DNA from: Solicoccozyma terricola
Taxonomy: Eukaryota; Basidiomycota; Tremellomycetes; Filobasidiales; Piskurozymaceae
Direction: 5' to 3'
NCBI GenBank assembly: GCA_001600875.1
Contig: BCLD01000001.1
Coordinates: 2,247,452 to 2,311,451 of the forward strand
Length of the DNA: 64,000 bases
Below are positions 22,843-34,423 of this stretch, piece by piece; position 1 is the stretch's first letter; the number at the start of each line of letters is the position of its first letter. The translations under genes were made by a program, and so were the position numbers. Under the pieces are notes generated by a model. The model saw only the letters and a list, made by a program, of their open reading frames with translations, had not been told where the DNA came from and ran no database searches.

Positions 22843-25537
22843 ATGCCGACCTCACCATCGCAGCCTACAGACGACGTCATTCAGGAGGCTGGAGTGATAG
22901 ATGAAGAAAAAGCAAAGGGAGCGGTCGTGCATACCGAAGACGTGTTGTCAGACGATGTCATCATGAAGTCTCCTTTTGAGGAAATGGACTTTAGAAAGAC
23001 GACCATGGTGTTCCGAAACGCCACGTTCCTGGCTCTGTTGGCTGCGTTTTCTGCAGCTGCCGAGTAAGAGACATTTTTTAGACGATACTAGAGACAGAAA
23101 CTGAATGAGATGCCCACCTCCCCCCCCCCGCCCTCCCTCTTCCTCCAGCGGGTACCAGGTTGGTGTGATACCTTGTTGTTACATACGGCAGATAGCCTGA
23201 CTGACACGTCGTCCCGCAGATCGCAATGACAGGTAACATCATCGCCAACAAGGGCTTCATCCAGACCTACTCCACTACCGTAAACGCCAAGGGTGTTCCA
23301 ATCCTGGCTGCTAATGTGCTCGCTGCCTGGGGAGGTGTTCAGAGTGCCGGTCAGGGATTTGGCATGATCAGCATGCATTTGTGGGTCAAAAGCCGTGTTC
23401 TGTCTGGACTCATTTGGGAACTGACATGTCAGTTACATCACGATGTACAGCATCGCTGATCGTTTTGGTCGCAAAGTATCGTTCTATGGCCTCTGGTGTG
23501 CTCTCCTTGTGGTATGAGCTTTCCCATGTTTCCCTTCTCAGTTCAAATCTGACGCGAACACCCACGACCCTTTCGACTTTGTCCCTTTCTTCAGGGCGTT
23601 TGCTGCGAAACCTTTGGTAGACAATGGCAGGTGTGGCTAGTTGCTAAACTCTTCTCTGGATTTGCTGTCGGAAGTGTCCAATTCCTCACTGGGAGTTATA
23701 TTACTGAGATCGCTCCGGCTAGGATTCGTGGGTTCCTGCTCATCTTCTACTCCATCTGGTGCGGTTGATGCTTTCCATACAATGCCTCCTTACGTTACCT
23801 GCCGAAGCTGATTTGAGCTGGATCCGTAGGTATTCTATCGGACAGTTGTTTGCCACCGCGGCTCTCAAAGTGCTGTCCAAGAAGGACCCGTACAACTATT
23901 TGACCTTAATTTACACGGAGTGGGCCATGCTAGTGAGTCCTTCAAATGCTGCTATATCATATAGGGAACGCCACTCACCTTAGGGAACCGTAGGGCATCA
24001 TGATGGTGATTTACATATACATCCCAGAGTCACCTTGTGAGTAGAGTGAGAAGTGGACGAATGCAGGTAATCACTGACCAGGTGTCGGATCCAGGGTGGT
24101 GCGCCAACCATGGCCGACACGAACAAGGGCAGGCTATAGTTCGAAGGCTCAACGGTAAAATCAGCGGATACGATGTAGACTTTCACTACGGAATTATCCG
24201 TAAGACCGTGGAAAGGGAGGAGAGATATGCGCGTCAACTCCACGGCGAGAAAAAGTCGTTTTGGCAAGACATCATCGCTACGAAGGAGATTTTCATGGGC
24301 GTGAATGGGGTGAGTTCCAGCCCAGGTTGCTAAAGGTCCTCCTCACACTGACCAAATATGCGTATAGTTCCGAACACTGGTCGCATTCATGCCGGCCGCA
24401 GTCCAACAGCTAACGGGACTTACGGTGGTACGTCCCATCTAACTCCGAATGATATAACAACCAGGATCTCATTCAAACTTCGTCCAGTTATCGTCATATT
24501 CCTCGTATTTCGCTTTATTAACAGGCTTTAGTGACCCGTTCTTGTTTACGGTGCTTCTCGCGTGAGTAATATCATGCCTGCATGTGTCCATAATCCCGGC
24601 TAAATGTACTGGCGGTCAGCGTCGTTGCCATCCTTATCACCGTCGTCGGCGCATTTGCCACCGATTTCATTGGTCGTCGTACTCTATTCCTCTCGGCTGC
24701 GTTGGTGACCTGGTGCAGTCTGCTCGTTGTCGGAGGCATGGGATATATCCACGATCCTTCGTCTTCTATCAAGCAACTTGTAGTAAGTGGACGCCGCGCA
24801 AGACGGGAAAACTGCTTTCAGCTCACCTGTGATGGCCGATTACCAGGTCTTCTTTGCTCTCGTATGGAGGATGGGGTCGACCTTACTGGGAGATCTGGGA
24901 TGGTCGTGAGTCTTTAGACCAATCCGCAGATATCGGCGTGAATGTTGACCCTGCTTGATTAGGTATGTTGCTGAGACGGGATCTAGTCGGCTCCGCGCGA
25001 AGACTGCTGGCTTCGCCGCGGCGGGTGGTGTGTGCTTTGGTCTTATCTTTAGTACTAGCGTCCCCTACATGGTAAGCGCTGTCTGATTCCTTAGTACTGA
25101 CTTGGTCACTGAATTTGGTAACCATTCCGATTCAGCTAAACGTGAACTACGCCAACTGGTAGGCGTTGTACCAGTCTCGAGTGAGAACGTCCACTGATAT
25201 CGCCACCACTCTCTCACAGGGGTTTGAAGACGTGTTTTTTCTTCGCCGGCGTCAGTGCTCCACTATGTATCGGGTCGATATGGATCATGCCAGACACATC
25301 TAGGAGAAGTCCAGCTGAATTGGACGAAATGTTTGAAAATAAAATCCGACCATGGCGGTGAGTAATGATTTGACAGCAGGCTCCATTCGATATTGAACTG
25401 AAACCGTCTGAATTTGCTCCTCCATCAGCTTCCGTTCCTACGTCACCGAGGCTCAGAAGGCCCTCGAAGCGGAGCGGAAGAGAACTGGGGAGACTGATCC
25501 GGCTCTCTTGCAGGCCTCACCAGAAGTGAAAGCGTAA
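22843..25537 (+). CDS. MFS sugar transporter (alpha-glucoside/hexose permease type)
   Basis: Plasma-membrane sugar/H+ symporter of the SP family, 12 predicted membrane segments. Sixteen exons: 22843-23063, 23149-23158, 23220-23380, 23433-23511, 23595-23758, 23830-23932, 23994-24036, 24095-24309, 24368-24427, 24488-24561, 24620-24782, 24847-24905, 24963-25071, 25136-25158, 25220-25357, 25429-25537 (576 aa). Motifs: DGYQIAMTGNIIANKGFI, ADRFGRKVSFYG (motif A), ITEIAPARIRG, YIPESP, PAAVQQLTG, FIGRRTLFL, and YVAETGSSRLRAKTAG. The second exon is only 10 nt and encodes the GYQ of the first helix; without it the frame breaks. Closest in style to maltose/alpha-glucoside permeases. Its partner across the divergent promoter is a glycosidase. 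Confidence 0.93.
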
Positions 25538-25978
25538 CGCTGATGCAGTTCAGACGAATAAGTTTCGAGGGGTAGTACTGGGTGGATCAGGCGTCCGGGA
25601 GTGGCTGGCTTGTGGGCTGGGCGATACTGGGAAGCGGTTTGTTGTGAATGAGTTTGCAATATGTTTAGGATTCCTATGTTTATGTAGTTGGGAAAGAGAG
25701 AATGTCGCTCGTGATCGATGGCATGCTGTTGTTGTGAACGCGGGGCCCTTCTCACGGCGGCGACCACCCTCGCGTTTCTCACGATGGCCACTCGCCAATC
25801 GCTACCGAACCTGTATGTTCATCGTGCATCTATCTGAAAATCCATGACCCACAGACATCACCGCTCCCGACCCCAGCTTGTTCAGCGTCGTCCCTCCTAT
25901 TCGTTGTACGACACACCACATATGCCATTGTGCCTCCCCATCCCTGTCCACGTACGGGTGTTCACACACCTGAAGACG
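25538..25978. other. Convergent intergenic, no gene seen
   Basis: Lies between the stops of the sugar transporter and the alpha/beta hydrolase. No conserved frame. Confidence 0.5.
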
Positions 25979-27616
25979 TTACGCGGTCTCATCCCAGAAT
26001 TCGATAAAATCTCCCTGAATGATTGGCCATGTCCGACCCAAGGATCGGATCATGTTGCGATCCATCCAGACGAAATCACTGTGTGTCGCTCCTTCTAGCT
26101 AGAACCCAATAAAAACACTAAGTGTCAGTGTTCCCAAGTCTTCTTCGCGGACCCAGCGTCCCGGCCTACCTGCCGAAACCTGACATCAACGCCATCCTCC
26201 AGCATCCCAGTATAGAGTGCCTTGATCTCGTCGAAGAAAGCTTCAGCCGTGCCAGCCGAAATATAGACCTTGACCCCACCGACTTCGACCAAGTGTTGAG
26301 ATTGTCCAGCCTTGCTAAGTGCTGGAGAGAAGTATAGGTTGCTAGTATCCCGTGAGAAATGACGGGTATGGGAAGGTATATGGATGACGTTAAGATCCAC
26401 CAAATGGTCCTGTGAAAGGTTGCGGAGGTTAGTAATCAAGTATACGGTCATTATAACCGAAGCCATGTTTACCGTATAACGATTAGAGGAGATGGAAGGG
26501 AATGACGATGTCATATCTGACCATGGCTAAGGAAGATCATTGGTCGTCAAGACTCGTTCTCTCGTTTCGCCACCACCCCCTAACTCACACTGTGCAAACA
26601 CATCGAACCGACCTGCCCCCAAGATGTAAAATCCGACTCCCTTTGAAGGTCACCTAGGTACCTTGCAACCGCCAAGCAAGCGTTGGCTCCGGCGCTATCA
26701 CCGCACAGCATGATGTTCTATAGGCCACAAAATCTGAATTCAGGCGACGGAGACCTAGAACTTGATGTCGCACTCACCTTCGGTTGGAATCCAAGGTTCT
26801 CTACCAAATATTGATAGCCAGCCATACAATCTAGTAGTGAAGCTGGAAATGCCGTATCGGAGCTCAATGATTTACGGTAATTGATGCCTGTCTCTCCGGA
26901 GTCGTCAGCTGGAGTCTACGTCGTTGGAATTCAAAGGGGCAATAAAGTCAAGATGTTTGCTCACAAAAGACACGAGCTCCAGTGATTTCAGCTAGCGACC
27001 ATGGAGTATGAATACGCAGTGGGTGGCCGCCAGTATATCCGCCACCGACGATGAAGTATATGATTCTCTCTTTAGGACCTGCGATACCGAGGAGAGGCTG
27101 GGGCTGGCGAAGCGTTAGTCAACATGTGTATGCTACTGTCTGACTGGAGCTCACGTTCTCGCCCTCAGTCTTCATCGTCTGACCATGACCACGAATCATA
27201 AATCCAGGTACTGGTACTCCCTTGACCACTGCAGGGCCCCTCTCCAACACGCTAACCTTTGGGACATCTTCTCGCAGAGGCAAACACCACACGCGCTCCA
27301 CATCGGCCTTGGTTCGATATACAGCAGTGCTGAGCGGAACGCTATCCTCTTCAGGATCTCGTAATGGTATCCGATATCCAGAGTATTGGTAAAGTACGCG
27401 ACGTAGATTGATTGTCATGTAGTGCTTCAATGTCCATCCCGGGTGGCGAATTGGCTTCAGTAGATACCGCCCGACATGATACACCGCTGCTGCTGGGAGA
27501 ATGATGATATATATGATGGGAAGTGTGATCACGTTGTAGATGCGGTGAGCTGTGGGAGATAATTCCAGGAGCATGGTCATGAAAAGGTTGTCGCTGCTCA
27601 ACGTTGACAGGCTCAT
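25979..27616 (-). CDS. Alpha/beta hydrolase-3 family esterase, membrane-anchored (copy A)
   Basis: Predicted carboxylesterase/steryl-acetyl-hydrolase-like enzyme. Exons: 27616-27155, 27103-26965, 26887-26778, 26717-26589, 26526-26473, 26409-26170, 26098-25979 (417 aa). An N-terminal membrane segment (IYNVITLPIIYIIILPAAAV, about 26-45) is followed by the oxyanion block IVGGGYTGGHPLRIHTPW, VNYRKSLSSDTAFPASLLD-like sequence and the nucleophile elbow LCGDSAGAN. PWSDMTSS and the C-terminal LEGATHSDFVWMD supply the likely Asp/His region. The usual HGGG is replaced by VGGG. Strong sequence and intron-position similarity to the plus-strand gene at 34424-36074 shows the two are paralogues. Substrate unknown. 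Confidence 0.88.
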
Positions 27617-28536
27617 CCATCTTGAATGACTGGCGAAGTTCTAGTTATTTGGACCGGAGGCCTCGGCCCGATGATCTTGCGAAGTGGTTGCCTGGCGGTG
27701 GTGGTGTGCCGCCCAGCACTGGACTGCTTGAGCAAGTCGGAGGAAACTGTGTTCTAGGACGGTGAATGTCCTCTACAATGCAGTGCCAGGTCACACAGTG
27801 CACACCAGAGTGCACACCCCAACAGACTGGCTATCAACGAGGTCTCTGTTACCTCAAACCGGGGGATCTGCACTTGCTGTTCAGTCCCTGCGACACCGCG
27901 CACAGGACAGATCCCGGCACAAAGTATTTGCCTGGGAAAGCATCATTTGGAATATCGAACACGACTGATGCCGCCGGTCTACAATACAGCTTGATTGATG
28001 CTGATCGACGATGACGTCCAGATGTGATGACGTCAAGAGAACATGCTGCAACGGGCAATGCGCCCTGGGCGCGGAGGATTTAACTGTTCCCTCCTTTTTT
28101 TTTTTTTTTAATTTTTTCAATTTTCTGAATTAGAGTCCGAGATCCAGTCGTTTGTTGATGCGTGGCTTGCACGCTCCACAGGCAAATTCAGCTCAAGTGT
28201 TCAAGCGTCCCTAGGCAGTTACCCTGTAGCCCCTTCTGGGCCTCGACGTCACCCGTGTTGTCATCCCGGGTGGCGGGCGGCTGGCGGAAGGCGGTTGGTT
28301 TCGTCATATAAGCCCAACCCAAAAATCACAAGCCCAGCGTTTCCTACCTGGTGGTCCTTCTCCTTTTCAAACCCGCGAAACAGGATCTGCCTGTCAAACG
28401 TCTGTCCAGGAAATCGTCACCGACACTATTCGCATAATCAATAATCTTATAATAAAAAACAACAAACGCTCGTACGACCCTCCTCCTCCTCACAACAAGA
28501 CCGTAAAACTTCATATCCGCTCCCGCTCAACCAAAG
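27617..28536. other. Intergenic, divergent promoters
   Basis: Divergent region between the hydrolase and the SUR7-like gene. A palindromic TGACGTCA at 28028-28035 and GACGTC-like sites at about 28013 and 28238 resemble CRE/ATF sites. T-run of 13 at about 28097. No gene seen. Confidence 0.45.
28028..28035. promoter_or_regulatory. CRE-like palindrome TGACGTCA
   Basis: Perfect 8-bp CRE consensus about 500 bp upstream of the SUR7-like ATG, with a second GATGACGTC 20 bp away. Function is inference. Confidence 0.3.
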
Positions 28537-29426
28537 ATGGCGATTTCTCCAGCCTTCACCGGAGTGAGTCGTGCGGGTTGTGTAATCACTTGCCCTTACT
28601 CCTATCCTAACACCTTTCTGTGTTCCATCTCTCCCAGCTCTTTTTTTGCTTCGCAGCCATGGTCCTCCTCCTCTTCGTCTCCGTCTCCGCACCAACGTGG
28701 GGCTCAGTCTACTTCCTCAGGGTGAATGCACCCGCCTTTCCTAACACACAGCTTAGATATGGTATCTTCGGATACTGTGTGACGGGACATGGATGCTCTG
28801 CAGCTACGTTTGGATACCCGTTGTCACTTGCAGGGTTGGGCAACAAGTGAGGGTCTCCTGGAGAGGTTTCGCCATGCACTTCCCAAGCTCACGCCTATTC
28901 TGGCCTTCTAGCCGAACTTTCGGCACCGCCACGCTCGACAATCTCACCAAGGCGCTCATCGTGCACCCGATTGCAGGTGCACTCGCCTTGCTCGCTGTAA
29001 TCTGGGGAATGGTGGGTCATATTGATGGATGGAAAAACCGCCCGCTTTCGTAACTCATAACGTTGTTATCCAACAGCTCGGTGTCTGTGCTGCTTCCCGT
29101 GCATGCACTATCCTCATGTCCATCACTGCATTCTTCGCACTCCTCGGTGCCCTCGTCGCATTCGCAATCGACCTTGCTCTCTGGATCATCATGAGGGACG
29201 ATGTACAGAATGCCGGCTATTCCGCGACTCTCGTGAGTCTTGGAGAAAGCATGTTCACCCACCGAGGGTCCGATGGATCATTAGCTGACATCGTTCTTAT
29301 CTGCAGGGAAATGCCATTTGGCTCACACTTGGAGCCTTTGTCGCGCTCATTCTCGGCACATGCACTGCCGCCTGCGGTTCATGCGGACGGTTCGCGACCG
29401 GTCGAATGGGCGGTGAGAAGTACTGA
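28537..29426 (+). CDS. SUR7/PalI-family four-span membrane protein
   Basis: Claudin-like fungal plasma-membrane protein (SUR7 eisosome or PalI/Rim9 pH-signalling group). Exons: 28537-28563, 28638-28846, 28912-29011, 29077-29232, 29307-29426 (203 aa). Four hydrophobic segments: FFCFAAMVLLLFVSVSAP, VHPIAGALALLAVIWGM, ILMSITAFFALLGALVAF and IWLTLGAFVALILGTC. The first extracellular loop holds YGIFGYCVTGHGC, the Gly-Tyr-Cys/Cys motif of the family. A 30-nt in-frame GT-AG segment (28721-28750, with a CTAAC) lies within exon 2; it is kept as coding because it is shorter than any other intron here. Which subfamily it belongs to is undecided. Confidence 0.85.
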
Positions 29427-29888
29427 GGGCATTGAGCGGGTATGGGTCAGGAGTAGCATGGGAGAGAATTTTCCTGGCACGGCTTTCGCTTTTTCTTTTG
29501 ATTTTTCCACCTTTCCACCATTCCACCCCTCAACCCCCCTCCCTCCCTCTGTTCGCATAGCCTGTTCTCCTACACGGATGATTGTTGCCATGTTGAGAAG
29601 GTGTCCCTTTGACTAGTTGAACCACACATAAATTCTTATAATCATGGGTGTACTAATACAACAATGACCTTGGGCTGCATTATTGCATTCGTCAACTGCA
29701 TCAGTGCGGTGGAACTTGGCCATGGCCGCAGTGTAGCGAGATGAGGAAAGAATAATATTGAGGATACCCGGCTGCACTAGCACAGGCATCAATACTATGG
29801 GTACAACAAATACACTTTTCTAGAGGTGGCAGGTCAATTGGAGAAGCATAGGGGTTCATATCGTCCGTGATTAAGCACTCGGGTAAAA
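29427..29888. other. Convergent intergenic, no gene seen
   Basis: Between the SUR7-like stop and the myo-inositol oxygenase stop. CT-rich around 29500-29560. No conserved frame. Confidence 0.45.
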
Positions 29889-31105
29889 TCACCACTCGAT
29901 GACTTCTGGGAAGAACTTGGCAATGAGGTTCTCGTAGTATGGTCTGAGGTCGGAGACTTTTGGTGGGTCGTCTGATTTGGAGTACAGATCGTATGCTATG
30001 GGGCCCGAGAAAGGTTTCAAAATCTTTGACGACGAGTCTCACACGGACACGATTCGACTTACGATTGAACGCCCTCACTGCGTGAAGCTGCTTTAGATCT
30101 TCGTCGTTACAAAGATGCATGTACGCTCCCTCTCGGTGCCATGGGTAGAAAGAGTGGTATCTGATCATGGAAAGAGCCTCTTTGGGGACTGTGAGAGAGA
30201 GAGACGAATGAGCGTATGACTGCCACCTCGAGCCCAAACCACTCACGAGTCGACTGCTTGGAGAAGATGTGATAAAGATACTCATCGTGGCCCCACGAAA
30301 GCATGACGTTGTCCAAACCACAACCGGCGGTGTATATGCCATTTTCCGTCATGAGCTTCTCATCCTTGGAGTCTGGATTTGCAGCGAACGTCTCTGGGTA
30401 AATGATCTTGTCCGAGAACTTGCATCCAACAACGAAGGTATCACCGACGACATCCCATTGACCATCTGCACCGAAGAAGCAGAGGAGCTTGCCGAGGTCG
30501 TGTACGAGGCCAGTAACCTGCATCCACTCCGGCTTGCCATCTCGACGGATCGCTTCCGCAGTTTGTAAAAGATGTTCAATCTGGCCCACCGATGTGTCAG
30601 GATCTGATTCGTCGACAAGGGTGTTGAGCATCTGGGGTGAAGATTTTGTGGTGAAGTTCAGCTAAAATGTGTAGACGGGCGGTTTTATACCACCAATCTC
30701 ACCTCCATCGCCTGCCAGACGGACAACCTAGCTCGTACGGTTTTGTTGAATTCTGCTCGAATCTTAAGGTTGTACTCGAGGGTCTGCTTGGCATGTTGTT
30801 CCTGTATGCGCAGGGTATACGACGAGGTCAGGACCAGGCAATCTTCAAGACGAAGCGAAGCAACATGGGNNGNGNGGGGGGGGGGGGGGGGGGGGGGCCG
30901 CACTCACAGCGTAGAAGCCCTTGACACGATCACACGCATCTTCATACTGTCTAAAGTTGTCCTTCTCCTTACTGACATCGAACTCTGAAGCCTTGTCAAA
31001 TGCATGGCCGTTCTTGAGCTTGAGGACGTTGACGTCGTCTACAGCATCGGATATCAAGTCGAGCTTTGCAGCGGCTTGGGCTTGGGTGGCGGCGGCTGCG
31101 ACCAT
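29889..31105 (-). CDS. MIOX: Myo-inositol oxygenase
   Basis: Di-iron oxygenase that cleaves myo-inositol to D-glucuronate, the entry step of inositol catabolism, in the cytosol. Exons: 31105-30908, 30801-30703, 30631-30247, 30188-30063, 29995-29889 (304 aa; family about 285-310). Motifs with metal ligands: [11 protein letters not shown] (HD), [11 protein letters not shown] and [16 protein letters not shown]; also [23 protein letters not shown]. The C-terminus ends [12 protein letters not shown], the conserved end of the family. Intron 1 holds a poly-C run with Ns. It lies just downstream of, and on the same strand as, a Git1-type permease. Confidence 0.96.
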
Positions 31106-31403
31106 GTTGAGCGATATGAAAAGTGGATTTGCAGCTGGTCAAAGCAGAGTGTGAGAGAGTGAAACGAAGGAGGTGAGTTTGAGCAGGAGTACGGAACAGA
31201 CATCGCAATGGCAATCCTATATATGTATCAACCTCTAATCTACTCCAACATTATTTTAACTGAAACACCGGTGGCTCGGGGTGTTGTAAGCCGGTAAACC
31301 GGAGTTAAGCTACGACCACGTCCGGGCCGACGAGCAGGCGTTCCACCTCTCAGTAATATCCCTGTTCTTCCGTCGTCTGACCGGCGAGGGCTCCCGCTCT
31401 GGC

Positions 31404-33936
31404 TCAAACCATCGGCGCTGCCTCTCCCAACGTCGTCTTCTCGCCACCCTTCTCCGTCGCGACGCCGGTATCTGTGACTTGCTCGGCTAGACCCTCCGTG
31501 TCGTGCAGCAAACCAAGCTGGGAGGTATCCCAACCCTTTGACTCGAGGAATGCTCGGAATCGGGCATCTTCGTGCTGGATCGTGTCCTGGCCGATATGTG
31601 GCAGACAGAAAATGACGAGAACGGCGGACAAGAGGCAAAAGGAGGAAGAGACGTAGAAGGGGTATTGGGCGGAAGCTGCGCGAGTAGAGAAGCGCGTCAG
31701 GGGCCATTTTTCAGTCATGAATGCATAGATTCTCCCATCAGCGGGGCTCACTAGTATCGCTCTTCCCGGCTGCCTGGATATATGGGAACCTGTGAAGCTT
31801 CATTGTGAGCTTGACAGACATCGAAATGTTGACCGCTTCACTCACACTTTGGCACCGACGAATGCTCCAATCTTGCCCATAGCGGCGGCGATGCCGTAGT
31901 ACTGCCCTCGGACACTCTGTATTTCGTTCAACAATGGTATGTCAGACGACTGGTGGTTTATGCAAATTCATGTCCTTCTTGGACCCACCGTTGCAGAGGT
32001 CTTGGCAGCGAGCAACCCGATATTCGCTCCTGGACCGAGCCTGTAGTCACCACATCCTGTGAGCATTCAGCCGTCCGCAACAGAATGCGACACCACCGTA
32101 ACGCACTCTCCCAAAGCTAAGAACAACCCGTACATCACCGCGAACCCTCCAACTTGAGACGCTTGTGCCTGATTAAACGAACAGAACGTGAGTCCTCCGA
32201 AATAAAAATACAAATTGAATTAAAAGAACATGGCCACGAATCCAGACTCACAAAGTAATCGTAACCTCCCGCCATACCGAAACCGAGGATTCCCTGAAGG
32301 GAGACACCCACAGCAAGACAATAACGAGGGCCAATCCAATCTGAGAGGAAGGCTCCAAGAAAGGCTCCTGGTAGGTAGAAGAGATTGATTACGGTGTTCC
32401 ATCCAAAGGTTGCCGCCAGACTTCGGGATGAACCGGGAATATTGGCTAGAATGGTTGAAGAGTAGATACCAAACTGTTGTAGTACGGACGATGGTGAGCG
32501 GATAGGAGTGTGAGTCGTAGCCAAACGCCACTGTCGAGCTCACCGAATAAGAGGAAAAGTTATACAAGAACCAAATGAAAGAGACGATGAATAATCTGGA
32601 GAAGAATGCGAAATATCAGACCCGGTCGAAGTTGGTAACTTATCAGGACAAATCCTACCTCCACCCATAACACCGTAATACCAACATGTACGGCACCTTC
32701 GTACCCTTCCTCATACTTTCTTTCTTGGTGGCATCAGAATCCACGAGTCGAGATCGGAAAAAGAGCAGGACAAATGGACAAACACATCCGAGACCAAGCA
32801 TGACTCTCCATGCTGCTCTAAGATGGTTCTCCGTGAAGATTACTACGCAGAGGTAAGGCACGAACGCTCCAACGACGAATCCGAGGTCTGGCGTTGGGGC
32901 GGCGCGTATGTCATTAGCTTTCGATCGATGGAAAACGTCGTAGTATTGCCCACTCACCGATGCAGAAATCGGTTGACAAGATGAACCACCTGGAGGTGGA
33001 CATTTTGATAATCAGCCTTTCAGACGCAATGACTAAGGATATGGGGGGGTGTGGGGGGGGGGGGNGCCCCAACTCACCGATTCCTCGTCCCCTCTTCAAG
33101 TTCTCCAGACGCCTCTGCTGCACCAACACTTCCAGCGGGGTACTCTCCACCGATACCGCATCCGACGAAGAACCGATAGACTACTAGAGCGGTGAACATG
33201 CCTGAAATTGCACATATGTGATTCAGAACACGTGGATATTGCAACTTGCAGGGTGTTCTGCTTCCTTTCACTCACCCTCGACACTTCCTCCGGCATAACT
33301 ACCAGCTGCTAAAGCGGTGAATACGAAAAGAACCAGGGTGGACAGCATGAGTGAGTTTTTACGCGACCATCTACGAGAGTATCGAGATTGACATAAGCCC
33401 ATTCGTCGTTCAACAGGTATCAATGATGAGAGCAAGCGCAAATTTACTCACCGATCCGAGAGGTATCCGAATATCAAGTTGCCAACCACCGCACCAGCGA
33501 AGCTGATATCGATCGATAACCGGATAGAAGCAGGGTTTTTTTAGTATCGAGGAGCTACTGGTTGGCTCCGGTTGGAAATTTCCACTCACGCTATAGAGCT
33601 AACATTGTTCTGAGCACTTGACTCTGTGTATCGCTTGCCGTAAATCTGACCCAAGACGGTGGAGACGGAACCGATGACGTTGTTGATATCTATAAACGAG
33701 GGATTTTGCCAGAGTCAGCGGTTGAAGTGTTGCTCGCTCGCTCGCCACACTCGCAGAAGAGAAAGCTCCCTTGGCTTCACAAACTCACAACCATCGGAAA
33801 ACAATCCACTTCCACAAGCAAAGACAGGCCACAATCGCTGATAAAAGGTCTTTTCAGAGACGATATCCTGTTCTGCATCGTATTTGACGGGGGAAGACGC
33901 CTTGTCGATCTGCTTTTTCCTGTTGAAGAGAGGCAT
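31404..33936 (-). CDS. MFS permease, Git1/PHS type (glycerophosphoinositol or phosphate)
   Basis: Plasma-membrane H+ symporter related to yeast Git1 and fungal phosphate permeases. Fourteen exons: 33936-33789, 33689-33590, 33502-33452, 33370-33276, 33201-33078, 32989-32958, 32887-32659, 32595-32544, 32473-32252, 32168-32107, 32040-31989, 31916-31846, 31789-31752, 31675-31404 (515 aa). Motifs: ACGSGLFSDGYINNVIG (helix 1), GYLSDRWSRKNSL (motif A), FVGCGIGGEYPAGSV, and SDWIGPRYCL in the second half. Exons as short as 32 and 38 nt. Git1-like proteins import glycerophosphoinositol; the position beside myo-inositol oxygenase supports an inositol-related substrate, but phosphate or glycerophosphocholine remain possible. 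Confidence 0.9.
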
Positions 33937-34423
33937 GATATGGATGTGGGTGTGTGTGATGGTTTGAACCGGACTACGACAGACTACGGCCGACTACGGC
34001 AGACTAGGACTCACTTTTTTCCAGCATTTGACTACCCACACCATTGGGGACTCCACCATTGCAGACTAATGGCACATCCGTGCTCTGCATCGATGGAGAC
34101 CCATGTGGAGGTGGATGGTCGTCGAACGCACGTTTGGGCACTCGGGTCGCTCGAAATAATCCATTCATTCGCTCATGCAGCCGGGTCCAGCACGATGAGG
34201 CAGACTGATTCCAGGATCCAGGTTGTCGACCAAGCTTTGGAGTAGAGGAGTGTGTCCATGACCCCCCTTCCCCCTGCTCACTGTCTGGATGCTGTCCGTC
34301 GTGCTCGACACATGTATGACGCGTACCACTTGCCCTTCGATCGATGGTGTGGACTTGTGTGGACTTGACCACACCAGTACGCAACACAGCATCGACAGCG
34401 GCCACCACCCCATCACACACACC
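33937..34423. other. Divergent promoter region with short tandem repeat
   Basis: Between the permease and hydrolase copy B. About four copies of a 10-bp unit (cagACTACGG) at 33971-34008. No gene seen. Confidence 0.45.

Noticed and set aside
28721..28750. 30-nt intron in the SUR7-like gene
   Set aside because: Below the smallest convincing intron in the window; read-through is in frame. Not fully excluded.
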